From Hydractinia symbiolongicarpus (lineage: Eukaryota > Cnidaria > Hydrozoa > Anthoathecata > Hydractiniidae), in assembly GCF_029227915.1 (NCBI RefSeq), contig NC_079881.1, positions 1,674,001 through 1,738,000 on the forward strand: DNA of 64,000 nucleotides, written 5' to 3'. The position numbers were made by a program, and so were the translations under genes. Positions 38,881-51,745 of this stretch are shown piece by piece; positions within the stretch are counted from its first letter, which is position 1; each line of letters starts with the position of its first letter. The notes beneath the pieces were generated by a model. That model was not told the origin of the DNA, searched no databases, and saw only the letters and a list, made by a program, of their open reading frames with translations.

Positions 38881-40098
38881 CGATTTCCCGTACATCCCGG
38901 ACTCGGCCCGTATAGTCAAAAGTATACAAAGAAAGTACCCTGGGAGTAAACTCATTTCCCGAACGATTTTTTAAATTATTATTTAACCACTAAAGCCCAT
39001 AAGACTTGTAGTTTTCAAAAATATTTTCATTTTTGATGAGACGCTGAATAAAAGAAGTTTAATCGCCAGCAAACGAAAACTTGCGATTTCCCGTAAATCC
39101 CGGATTCGGCCCGTATAGTCAAAAGTATACAAAGAAGGTACCCAGGGAGTAAACGCATTTTCCGAACGATTTTTTAAATTATTTTTTCACCACTAAAACG
39201 CATGAGACTTGTAGTTTTCAGAAATGTTTTCATTTTTGATGAGACGCCTAATGAAAGTGGTTTAATCGCCGGCAAAAGAAAACCCGCGATTTCCATTAAA
39301 TCCCGGGCTTGGCCTTTATAGTCGAATGTATTCAAAGAAAGTACCCTGTGAGTAAACTCATTTGCAAAACGATTTTTTAAATTATCTTTTCACCACTAAA
39401 ACGCATGAGACTTGTAGTTTTCAGAAATGTTTTCATTTTTGATGAGACGCCTAATGAAAGTGGTTTAATCGCCGGCAAAAGAAAACTCGCGATTTCCCGT
39501 ACATCCCGGACTCGGCCCGTATAGTCAAAAGTATACAAAGAAAGTACCCTGGGAGTAAACTCATTTCCCGAACGATTTTTTAAATTATTATTTAACCACT
39601 AAAGCCCATAAGACTTGTAGTTTTCAAAAATATTTTCATTTTTGATGAGACGCTGAATAAAAGAAGTTTAATCGCCAGCAAACGAAAACTTGCGATTTCC
39701 CGTAAATCCCGGATTCGGCCCGTATAGTCAAAAGTATACAAAGAAGGTACCCAGGGAGTAAACGCATTTTCCGAACGATTTTTTAAATTATTTTTTCACC
39801 ACTAAAACGCATGAGACTTGTAGTTTTCAGAAATGTTTTCATTTTTGATGAGACGCCTAATGAAAGTGGTTTAATCGCCGGCAAAAGAAAACCCGCGATT
39901 TCCATTAAATCCCGGGCTTGGCCTTTATAGTCGAATGTATTCAAAGAAAGTACCCTGTGAGTAAACTCATTTGCAAAACGATTTTTTAAATTATCTTTTC
40001 ACCACTAAAACGCATGAGACTTGTAGTTTTCAAAAATGTTTTCATTTTTGATGAGACGCTGAATAAAAGAAGTTTAATCACCGGCAAACGAAAACCCG
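38881..40098 (-). repeat. 609-bp trimer repeat, two tandem copies
   Basis: TACATCCCGGACTCGG at 38891 matches 39500, the CCCATAAGACTTG variant at 38996 matches 39605, and AGTAAACGCATTTTCCG follows in both. The offset is 609 bp, three monomers. The copies look almost identical. Confidence 0.85.
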
Positions 40099-43000
40099 CC
40101 ATTTCCCGTAAACCCCGAACTCGGCCCGTATAGTCAAAAGTATACAAAGAAAGTACCCAGGGAGTAAACTCATTTCCCGAACGATTTTTTAAATTATTTT
40201 TTCACCACTAAAGCACATGAGACTTGTAGTTTTCAGAAATGTTTTCATTTTTTATGAGACGCCTAATGAAAGTGGTTTAATCGCCGGCAAAAGAAAACTC
40301 GCGATTTCCCGTACATCCCGGGCTTGGCACCTATAGTCGAATGTATACAAAGAAAGTACCCTGTGAGTAAACTCATTTCCAAAACGATTTTTTAAATTAT
40401 TTTTTCACCACTAAAGCACATGAGACTTGTAGTTTTCAGAAATGTTTTCATTTTTGATGAGACGCCTAATGAAAGTGGTTTAATCGCCGGCAAAAGAAAA
40501 CCCGCGATTTCCATTAAATCCCGGGCTTGGCCTTTATAGTCGAATGTATTCAAAGAAAGTATCCTGTGAGTAAACTCCTTTGCAAAACGATTTTTTAAAC
40601 TATCTTTTCACCACTAAAACGCATGAGACTTGTAGTTTTCAGAAATGTTTTCATTTTTGATGAGACGCCTAATGAAAGTGGTTTAATCGCCGGCAAAAGA
40701 AAACCCGCGATTTCCATTAAATCCCGGGCTTGGCCTTTATAGTCGAATGTATTCAAAGAAAGTACCCTGTGAGTGAACTCATTTGCAAAACGATTTTTTA
40801 AATTATCTTTTCACCACTAAAACGCATGAGACTTGTAGTTTTCAAAAATGTTTTCATTTTTGATGAGACGCTGAATAAAAGAAGTTTAATCGCCGGCAAA
40901 CGAAAACCCGCCATTTCCCGTAAACCCCGAACTCGGCCCGTATAGTCAAAAGTATACAAAGAAAGTACCCAGGGAGTAAACTCATTTCCCGAACGATTTT
41001 TTAAATTATTTTTTCACCACTAAAGCACATGAGACTTGTAGTTTTCAGAAATGTTTTCATTTTTGATGAGACGCCTAATGAAAGTGGTTTAATCGCCGGC
41101 AAAAGAAAACTCGCGATTTCCCGTAAATCCCGGGCTTGGCACCTATAGTCGAATGTATACAAAGAAAGTACCCTGTGAGTAAACTCCTTTGCAAAACGAT
41201 TTTTTAAACTATCTTTTCACCACTAAAACGCATGAGACTTGTAGTTTTCAGAAATGTTTTCATTTTTGATGAGACGCCTAATGAAAGTGGTTTAATCGCC
41301 GGCAAAAGAAAACCCGCGATTTCCATTAAATCCCGGGCTTGGCCTTTATAGTCGAATGTATTCAAAGAAAGTACCCTGTGAGTAAACTCATTTGCAAAAC
41401 GATTTTTTAAATTATCTTTTCACCACTAAAACGCATGAGACTTGTAGTTTTCAAAAATGTTTTCATTTTTGATGAGACGCTGAATAAAAGAAGTTTAATC
41501 GCCGGCAAACGAAAACCCGCCATTTCCCGTAAACCCCGAACTCGGCCCGTATAGTCAAAAGTATACAAAGAAAGTACCCAGGGAGTAAACTCATTTCCCG
41601 AACGATTTTTTAAATTATTTTTTCACCACTAAAGCACATGAGACTTGTAGTTTTCAGAAATGTTTTCATTTTTGATGAGACGCCTAATGAAAGTGGTTTA
41701 ATCGCCGGCAAAAGAAAACTCGCGATTTCCCGTACATCCCGGGCTTGGCACCTATAGTCGAATGTATACAAAGAAAGTACCCTGTGAGTAAACTCATTTC
41801 CAAAACGATTTTTTAAATTATTTTTTCACCACTAAAGCACATGAGACTTGTAGTTTTCAGAAATGTTTTCATTTTTGATGAGACGCCTAATGAAAGTGGT
41901 TTAATCGCCGGCAAAAGAAAACCCGCGATTTCCATTTAATCCCGGGCTTGGCCTTTATAGTCGAATGTATTCAAAGAAAGTACCCTGTGAGTAAACTCAT
42001 TTGCAAAACGATTTTTTAAATTATCTTTTCACCACTAAAACGCATGAGACTTGTAGTTTTCAAAAATGTTTTCATTTTTGATGAGACGCTGAATAAAAGA
42101 AGTTTAATCGCCGGCAAACGAAAACCCGCCATTTCATGTAAACCCCGAACTCGGCCCGTATAGTCAAAAGTATACAAAGAAAGTACCCAGGGAGTAAACT
42201 CATTTCCCGAACGATTTTTTAAATTATTTTTTCACCACTAAAGCACATGAGACTTGTAGTTTTCAGAAATGTTTTCATTTTTGATGAGACGCCTAATGAA
42301 AGTGGTTTAATCGCCGGCAAAAGAAAACTCGCGATTTCCCGTACATCCCGGGCTTGGCACCTATAGTCGAATGTATACAAAGAAAGTACCCTGTGAGTAA
42401 ACTCATTTTCAAAACGATTTTTTAAATTATTTTTTCACCACTAAAGCACATGAGACTTGTAGTTTTCAGAAATGTTTTCACTTTTGATGAGACGCCTAAT
42501 GAAAGTGGTTTAATCGCCGGCAAAAGAAAACTCGCGATTTCCCGTACATCCCGGGCTTGGCACCTATAGTCGAATGTATACAAAGAAAGTACCCTGTGAG
42601 TAAACTCATTTCCAAAACGATTTTTTAAATTATCTTTTCACCACTAAAACGCATGAGACTTGCAGTTTTCAAAAATGTTTTCATTTTTGATGAGACGCTG
42701 AATAAAAGAAGTTTAATCCCCGGCAAACGAAAGCCCGCCATTTCCCGTACATCCCGGGCTTGGCACCTATAGTCGAATGTATACAAAGAAAGTACCCTGT
42801 GAGTAAACTCATTTCCAAAATGATTTTTTAAATTATCTTTTTACCACTAAAATGCATGAGACTTGTAGTTTTCAAAAATGTTTTCATTTTTGATGAGACG
42901 CTGAATAAAAGGAGTTTAATCGCCGGCAAACGAAAACCCGCCATTTCTCGTAAACCCCGGACTCGGCCCGTATAGTCAAAAGTATACAAAGAAAGTACCC

Positions 43001-46000
43001 AGGGAGTAAACTCATTTCCCGAACGATTTTTTAAATTATTATTTCACCACTAAAACCCATGAGACTTGTAGTTTTTAAAAATGTTTTCATTTTTGACGAG
43101 ACGCTGAATAAAAGAAGTTTAATCGCCGGCAAACGAAAACCTGCGATTTCCCGTAAACCCCGGACTCGGCCCGTATAGTCAAAAGTATACAAAGAAGGTA
43201 CCCAGGGAGTAAACTCATTTCCCGAACGATTTTTTAAATTATCTTTTCACCACTAAAACGCATGAGACTTGTAGTTTTCAGAAATGTTTTCATTTTTGAT
43301 GAGACGCCTAATGAAAGTGGTTTAATCGCCGGCAAAAGAAAACCCGCGATTTCCATTAAATCCCGGGCTTGGCCTTTATAGTCAAATGTATACAAAGAAA
43401 GTACCCTGTGAGTAAACTCATTTCCAAAACGATTTTTTAAATTATTTTTTCACCACTAAAGCACATGAGACTTGTAGTTTTCAGAAATGTTTTCATTTTT
43501 GATGAGACGCCTAATGAAAGTGGTTTAATCGCCAGCAAAAGAAAACTCGCGATTTCCCGTACATCCCGGGCTTGGTACCTATAGTCGAATGTATACAAAG
43601 AAAGTACCCTGTGAGTAAACTCATTTCCAAAACGATTTTTTAAATTATCTTTTCACCACTAAAACGCATGAGACTTGCAGTTTTCAAAAATGTTTTCATT
43701 TTTGATGAGACGCTGAATAAAAGAAGTTTAATCCCCGGCAAACGAAAGCCCGCCATTTCCCGTACATCCCGGGCTTGGCACCTATAGTCGAATGTATACA
43801 AAGAAAGTACCCTGTGAGTAAACTCATTTCCAAAACGATTTTTTAAATTATTTTTTCACCACTAAAGCACATGAGACTTGTAGTTTTCAGAAATGTTTTC
43901 ATTTTTGATGAGACGCCTAATGAAAGTGGTTTAATCGCCGGCAAAAGAAAACCCGCGATTTCCATTAAATCCCGGGCTTGGCCTTTATAGTCGAATGTAT
44001 TCAAAGAAAGTACCCTGTGAGTAAACTCCTTTGCAAAACGATTTTTTAAACTATCTTTTCACCACTAAAACGCATGAGACTTGTAGTTTTCAGAAATGTT
44101 TTCATTTTTGATGAGACGCTGAATAAAAGAAGTTTAATCGCCGGCAAACGAAAACCTGCGATTTCCCGTAAACCCCGGACTCGGCCCGTATAGTCAAAAG
44201 TATACAAAGAAGGTACCCAGGGAGTAAACTCATTTCCCGAACGATTTTTTAAATTATTTTTTCACCACTAAAACGCATGAGACTTGTAGTTTTCAGAAAT
44301 GTTTTCATTTTTGATGAGACGCCTAATGAAAGTGGTTTAATCGCCGGCAAAAGAAAACCCGCGAATTCCATTAAATCCCGGGCTTGGCCTTTATAGTCAA
44401 ATGTATACAAAGAAAGTACCCTGTGAGTAAACTCATTTCCAAAACGATTTTTTAAATTATCTTTTCACCACTAAAACGCATGAGACTTGTAGTTTTCAAA
44501 AATGTTTTCATTTTTGATGAGACGTTGAATAAAAGAAGTTTAATCGCCGGCAAACGAAAACCCGCCATTTCCCGTAAACCCCGGACTCGGCCCGTATAGT
44601 CAAAAGTATACAAAGAAAGTACCCAGTGAGTAAACTCATTTCCCGAACGATTTTTTAAATTATTTTTTCACCACTAAAGCACATGAGACTTGTAGTTCTT
44701 AAAAATGTTTTCATTTTTGATGAGACGCTGAATAAAAGAAGTTTAATCGCCGGCAAACGAAAAACCGCGATTTCCCGTAAATCCCGGACTCGGCCCGTAT
44801 AGTCAAAAGTATACAAAGAAAGTACCCTGGGAGTAAACTCATTTCCCGAACGATTTTTTAAATTATTATTTAACCACTAAAGCCCATAAGACTTGTAGTT
44901 TTCAAAAATACTTTCATTTTTGATGAGACGCTGAATAAAAGAAGTTTAATCGCCAGCAAACGAAAACTTGCGATTTCCCGTAAATCCCGGATTCGGCCCG
45001 TATAGTCAAAAGTATACAAAGAAGGTACCCAGGGAGTAAACTCATTTTCCGAACGATTTTTTAAATTATTTTTTCACCACTAAAACGCATGAGACTTGTA
45101 GTTTTCAGAAATGTTTTCATTTTTGATGAGACGCCTAATGAAAGTGGTTTAATCGCCGGCAAAAGAAAACCAGCGATTTCCATTAAATCCCGGGCTTGGC
45201 CTTTATAGTCGAATGTATTCAAAGAAAGTACCCTGTGAGTAAACTCATTTGCAAAACGATTTTTTAAATTATCTTTTCACCACTAAAACGCATGAGACTT
45301 GTAGTTTTCAAAAATGTTTTCATTTTTGATGAGACGCTGAATAAAAGAAGTTTAATCGCCGGCAAACGAAAACCCGCCATTTCCCGTAAACCCCGAACTC
45401 GGCCCGTATAGTCAAAAGTATACAAAGAAAGTACCCAGGGAGTAAACTCATTTCCCGAACGATTTTTTAAATTATTTTTTCACCACTAAAGCACATGAGA
45501 CTTGTAGTTTTCAGAAATGTTTTCATTTTTTATGAGACGCCTAATGAAAGTGGTTTAATCGCCGGCAAAAGAAAACTCGCGATTTCCCGTACATCCCGGG
45601 CTTGGCACCTATAGTCGAATGTATACAAAGAAAGTACCCTGTGAGTAAACTCATTTCCAAAACGATTTTTTAAATTATTTTTTCACCACTAAAGCACATG
45701 AGACTTGTAGTTTTCAGAAATGTTTTCATTTTTGATGAGACGCCTAATGAAAGTGGTTTAATCGCCGGCAAAAGAAAACCCGCGATTTCCATTAAATCCC
45801 GGGCTTGGCGTTTATAGTCGAATGTTTTCAAAGAAAGTACCCTGTGAGTAAACTCCTTTGCAAAACGATTTTTTAAACTATCTTTTCACCACTAAAACGC
45901 ATGAGACTTGTAGTTTTCAGAAATGTTTTCATTTTTGATGAGACGCCTAATGAAAGTGGTTTAATCGCCGGCAAAAGAAAACCCGCGATTTCCATTAAAT

Positions 46001-49000
46001 CCCGGGCTTGGCCTTTATAGTCGAATGTATTCAAAGAAAGTACCCTGTGAGTAAACTCATTTGCAAAACGATTTTTTAAATTATCTTTTCACCACTAAAA
46101 CGCATGAGACTTGTAGTTTTCAAAAATGTTTTCATTTTTGATGAGACGCTGAATAAAAGAAGTTTAATCGCCGGCGAACGAAAACCCGCCATTTCCCGTA
46201 AACCCCGAACTCGGCCCGTATAGTCAAAAGTATACAAAGAAAGTACCCAGGGAGTAAACTCATTTCCCGAACGATTTTTTAAATTATTTTTTCACCACTA
46301 AAGCACATGAGACTTGTAGTTTTCAGAAATGTTTTCATTTTTGATGAGACGCCTAATGAAAGTGGTTTAATCGCCGGCAAAAGAAAACTCGCGATTTCCC
46401 GTACATCCCGGGCTTGGCACCTATAGTCGAATGTATACAAAGAAAGTACCCTGGAAGTAAACTCCTTTGCAAAACGATTTTTTAAACTATCTTTTCACCA
46501 CTAAAACGCATGAGACTTGTAGTTTTCAGAAATGTTTTCATTTTTGATGAGACGCCTAATGAAAGTGGTTTAATCGCCGGCAAAAGAAAACCCGCGATTT
46601 CCATTAAATCCCGGGCTTGGCCTTTATAGTCGAATGTATTCAAAGAAAGTACCCTGTGAGTAAACTCATTTGCAAAACGATTTTTTAAATTATCTTTTCA
46701 CCACTAAAACGCATGAGACTTGTAGTTTTCAAAAATGTTTTCATTTTTGATGAGACGCTGAATAAAAGAAGTTTAATCGCCGGCAAACGAAAACCCGCCA
46801 TTTCCCGTAAACCCCGAACTCGGCCCGTATAGTCAAAAGTATACAAAGAAAGTACCCAGGGAGTAAACTCATTTCTCGAACGATTTTTTAAATTATTTTT
46901 TCACCACTAAAGCACATGAGACTTGTAGTTTTCAGAAATGTTTTCATTATTGATGAGACGCCTAATGAAAGTGGTTTAATCGCCGGCAAAAGAAAACTCG
47001 CGATTTTCCGTACATCCCGGGCTTGGCCTTTATAGTCGAATGTATTCAAAGAAAGTACCCTGTGAGTAAACTCATTTGCAAAACGATTTTTTAAATTATC
47101 TTTTCACCACTAAAACGCATGAGACTTGTAGTTTTCAAAAATGTTTTCATTTTTGATGAGACGCTGAATAAAAGAAGTTTAATCGCCGGCAAACGAAAAC
47201 CCGCAATTTCACGTAAACCCCGAACTCGGCCCGTATAGTCAAAAGTATACAAAGAAAGTACCCAGGGAGTAAACTCATTTCCCGAACGATTTTTTAAATT
47301 ATTTTTTCACCACTAAAGCACATGAGACTTGTAGTTTTCAGAAATGTTTTCATTTTTGATGAGACGCCTAATGAAAGTGGTTTAATCGCCGGCAAAAGAA
47401 AACTCGCGATTTCCCGTACATCCCGGACTCGGCCCGTATAGTCAAAAGTATACAAAGAAAGTACCCTGGGAGTAAACTCATTTCCCGAACGATTTTTTAA
47501 ATTATTATTTAACCACTAAAGCCCATAAGACTTGTAGTTTTCAAAAATATTTTCATTTTTGATGAGACGCTGAATAAAAGAAGTTTAATCGCCAGCAAAC
47601 GAAAACTTGCGATTTCCCGTAAATCCCGGATTCGGCCCGTATAGTCAAAAGTATACAAAGAAGGTACCCAGGGAGTAAACGCATTTTCCGAACGATTTTT
47701 TAAATTATTTTTTCACCACTAAAACGCATGAGACTTGTAGTTTTCAGAAATGTTTTCATTTTTGATGAGACGCCTAATGAAAGTGGTTTAATCGCCGGCA
47801 AAAGAAAACCCGCGATTTCCATTAAATCCCGGGCTTGGCCTTTATAGTCGAATGTATTCAAAGAAAGTACCCTGTGAGTAAACTCATTTGCAAAACGATT
47901 TTTTAAATTATCTTTTCACCACTAAAACGCATGAGACTTGTAGTTTTCAAAAATGTTTTCATTTTTGATGAGACGCTGAATAAAAGAAGTTTAATCGCCG
48001 GCAAACGAAAACCCGCCATTTCCCGTAAACCCCGAACTCGGCCCGTATAGTCAAAAGTATACAAAGAAAGTACCCAGGGAGTAAACTCATTTCCCGAACG
48101 ATTTTTTAAATTATTTTTTCACCACTAAAGCACATGAGACTTGTAGTTTTCAGAAATGTTTTCATTTTTGATGAGACGCCTAATGAAAGTGGTTTAATCG
48201 CCGGCAAAAGAAAACTCGCGATTTCCCGTACATCCCGGGCTTGGCACCTATAGTCGAATGTATACAAAGAAAGTACCCTGTGAGTAAACTCATTTCCAAA
48301 ACGATTTTTTAAATTATTTTTTCACCACTAAAGCACATGAGACTTGTAGTTTTCAGAAATGTTTTCATTTTTGATGAGACGCCTAATGAAAGTGGTTTAA
48401 TCGCCGGCAAAAGAAAACCCGCGATTTCCATTTAATCCCGGGCTTGGCCTTTATAGTCGAATGTATTCAAAGAAAGTACCCTGTGAGTAAACTCATTTGC
48501 AAAACGATTTTTTAAATTATCTTTTCACCACTAAAACGCATGAGACTTGTAGTTTTCAAAAATGTTTTCATTTTTGATGAGACGCTGAATAAAAGAAGTT
48601 TAATTGCCGGCAAACGAAAACCCGCCATTTCACGTAAACCCCGAACTCGGCCCGTATAGTCAAAAGTATACAAAGAAAGTACCCAGGGAGTAAACTCATT
48701 TCCCGAACGATTTTTTAAATTATTTTTTCACCACTAAAGCACATGAGACTTGTAGTTTTCAGAAATGTTTTCATTTTTGATGAGACGCCTAATGAAAGTG
48801 GTTTAATCGCCGGCAAAAGAAAACTCGCGATTTCCCGTACATCCCGGGCTTGGCACCTATAGTCGAATGTATACAAAGAAAGTACCCTGTGAGTAAACTC
48901 ATTTCCAAAACGATTTTTTAAATTATCTTTTCACCACTAAAACGCATGAGACTTGCAGTTTTCAAAAATGTTTTCATTTTTGATGAGACGCTGAATAAAA

Positions 49001-49155
49001 GAAGTTTAATCCCCGGCAAACGAAAGCCCGCCATTTCCCGTACATCCCGGGCTTGGCACCTATAGTCGAATGTATACAAAGAAAGTACCCTGTGAGTAAA
49101 CTCATTTCCAAAACGATTTTTTAAATTATCTTTTCACCACTAAAACGCATGAGAC

Positions 49156-49232
49156 TTGTAGTTTTCAGAAATGTTTTCATTTTTGATGAGACGCTTAATG
49201 AAAGTGGTTTAATCGCCGGCAAACGAAAACTC
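49156..49232 (-). repeat. 77-bp deleted monomer, copy 2
   Basis: TTGTAGTTTTCAG at 49156 and 49233 are 77 bp apart, with the same GAAAACTCTTGTAG junction as at 32.5 kb. It lies in the first copy of the 2513-bp repeat. Confidence 0.88.
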
Positions 49233-51668
49233 TTGTAGTTTTCAGAAATGTTTTCATTTTTGATGAGACGCTTAGTGAAAGTGGTTTAATCGCCGGCAAA
49301 CGAAATTCCGCGGTTTCCCGTAAATCCCGGACTTGGCCTGTATAGTCGAATGTATACAAAGAAAGTACCCTGTTAGTAAACTCATTTCCAAAATGATTTT
49401 TTAAATTATCTTTTCACCACTAAAACGCATGAGACTTGTAGTTTTCAAAAATGTTTTCATTTTTGATGAGACGCTGAATAAAAGGAGTTTAATCGCCGGC
49501 AAACGAAAACCCGCCATTTCCCGTAAACCCCGGACTCGGCCCGTATAGTCAAAAGTATACAAAGAAAGTACCCAGGGAGTAAACTCATTTCCCGAACGAT
49601 TTTTTAAATTATTATTTCACCACTAAAACCCATGAGACTTGTAGTTTTTAAAAATGTTTTCATTTTTGACGAGACGCTGAATAAAAGAAGTTTAATCGCC
49701 GGCAAACGAAAACCTGCGATTTCCCGTAAACCCCGGACTCGGCCCGTATAGTCAAAAGTATACAAAGAAGGTACCCAGGGAGTAAACTCATTTCCCGAAC
49801 GATTTTTTAAATTATCTTTTCACCACTAAAACGCATGAGACTTGTAGTTTTCAGAAATGTTTTCATTTTTGATGAGACGCCTAATGAAAGTGGTTTAATC
49901 GCCGGCAAAAGAAAACCCGCGATTTCCATTAAATCCCGGGCTTGGCCTTTATAGTCAAATGTATACAAAGAAAGTACCCTGTGAGTAAACTCATTTCCAA
50001 AACGATTTTTTAAATTATTTTTTCACCACTAAAGCACATGAGACTTGTAGTTTTCAGAAATGTTTTCATTTTTGATGAGACGCCTAATGAAAGTGGTTTA
50101 ATCGCCGGCAAAAGAAAACTCGCGATTTCCCGTACATCCCGGGCTTGGCACCTATAGTCGAATGTATACAAAGAAAGTACCCTGTGAGTAAACTCATTTC
50201 CAAAACGATTTTTAAAATTATCTTTTCACCACTAAAACGCATGAGACTTGCAGTTTTCAAAAATGTTTTCATTTTTGATGAGACGCTGAATAAAAGAAGT
50301 TTAATCCCCGGCAAACGAAAGCCCGCCATTTCCCGTACATCCCGGGCTTGGCACCTATAGTCGAATGTATACAAAGAAAGTACCCTGTGAGTAAACTCAT
50401 TTCCAAAACGATTTTTTAAATTATCTTTTCACCACTAAAACGCATGAGACTTGTAGTTTTCTGAAATGTTTTCATTTTTGATGAGACGCTTAATGAAAGT
50501 GGTTTAATCGCCGGCAAACGAAATTCCGCGGTTTCCCGTAAATCCCGGACTTGGCCTGTATAGTCGAATGTATACAAAGAAAGTACCCTGTGAGTAAACT
50601 CATTTCCAAAATGATTTTTTAAATTATCTTTTCACCACTAAAACGCATGAGACTTGTAGTTTTCAAAAATGTTTTCATTTTTGATGAGACGCTGAATAAA
50701 AGGAGTTTAATCGGCGGCAAACGAAAACCCGCCATTTCCCGTAAACCCCGGACTCGGCCCGTATAGTCAAAAGTATACAAACAAAGTACCCAGGGAGTAA
50801 ACTCATTTCCCGAACGATTTTTTAAATTATTATTTCACCACTAAAACCCATGAGACTTGTAGTTTTCAAAAATGTTTTCATTTTTGATGAGACGTTGAAT
50901 AAAAGAAGTTTAATCGCCGGCAAACGAAAACCCGCCATTTCCCGTAAACCCCGGACTCGGCCCGTATAGTCAAAAGTATACAAAGAAAGTACCCTGGGAG
51001 TAAACTCATTTCCCAAACGATTTTTTAAATTATTTTTTCACCACTAAAGCACATGAGACTTGTAGTTCTTAAAAATGTTTTCATTTTTGATGAGACGCTG
51101 AATAAAAGAAGTTTAATCGCCAGCAAACGAAAACTTGCAATTTCCCGTAAATCCCGGATTCGGCCCGTATAGTCAAAAGTATACAAAGAAGGTACCCAGG
51201 GAGTAAACTCATTTTCCAAACGATTTTTTAAATTATTTTTTCACCACTAAAACGCATGAGACTTGTAGTTTTCAGAAATGTTTTCATTTTTGATGAGACG
51301 CCTAATGAAAGTGGTTTAATCGCCGACAAAAGAAAACCCGCGATTTCCATTAAATCCCGGGCTTGGCCTTTATAGTCGAATGTATTCAAAGAAAGTACCC
51401 TGTGAGTAAACTCATTTGCAAAACGATTTTTTAAATTATCTTTTCACCACTAAAACGCATGAGACTTGTAGTTTTCAAAAATGTTTTCATTTTTGATGAG
51501 ACGCTGAATAAAAGAAGTTTAATCGCCGGCAAACGAAAACCCGCCATTTCCCGTAAACCCCGAACTCGGCCCGTATAGTCAAAAGTATACAAAGAAAGTA
51601 CCCAGGGAGTAAACTCATTTCCCGAACGATTTTTTAAATTATTTTTTCACCACTAAAGCACATGAGAC

Positions 51669-51745
51669 TTGTAGTTTTCAGAAATGTTTTCATTTTTGAT
51701 GAGACGCTTAATGAAAGTGGTTTAATCGCCGGCAAACGAAAACTC
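51669..51745 (-). repeat. 77-bp deleted monomer, copy 3
   Basis: TTGTAGTTTTCAG at 51669 and 51746 are 77 bp apart, with the same junction. It lies in the second copy of the 2513-bp repeat, so copies 2 and 3 are explained by that duplication. Confidence 0.88.

Larger units (their letters stand above)
34690..48900 (-). repeat. Long-range duplicated mosaic (34.7-43 kb versus 44-49 kb)
   Basis: Several private variants recur at constant long offsets that are near-whole numbers of monomers. CTTAAAAATG at 35361 matches 44698, and CCCATAAG at 35546 matches 44883 (9337 bp). CCCATAAG at 39605 matches 44883, and TTTTTTATGAGACG near 40254 matches 45532 (5278 bp). TACATCCCGGGCTTGGCC at 38485 matches 47011, and CCCATAAG at 38996 matches 47522 (8526 bp). 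CCATTTAATCCCGGG near 41932 matches about 48429. Overlapping offsets show repeated large-scale copying of multi-kilobase blocks. Confidence 0.72.

Noticed and set aside
50084-50374. 96-codon reading frame, repeated at 56250-56540 and 58243-58533, with 71-codon frames opposite
   Set aside because: Same cause: a substitution giving ATAATTTTAAAAATCG in reverse complement removes the common stop. The copies are satellite duplications with overlapping frames on both strands, and no start context or protein family is recognisable.
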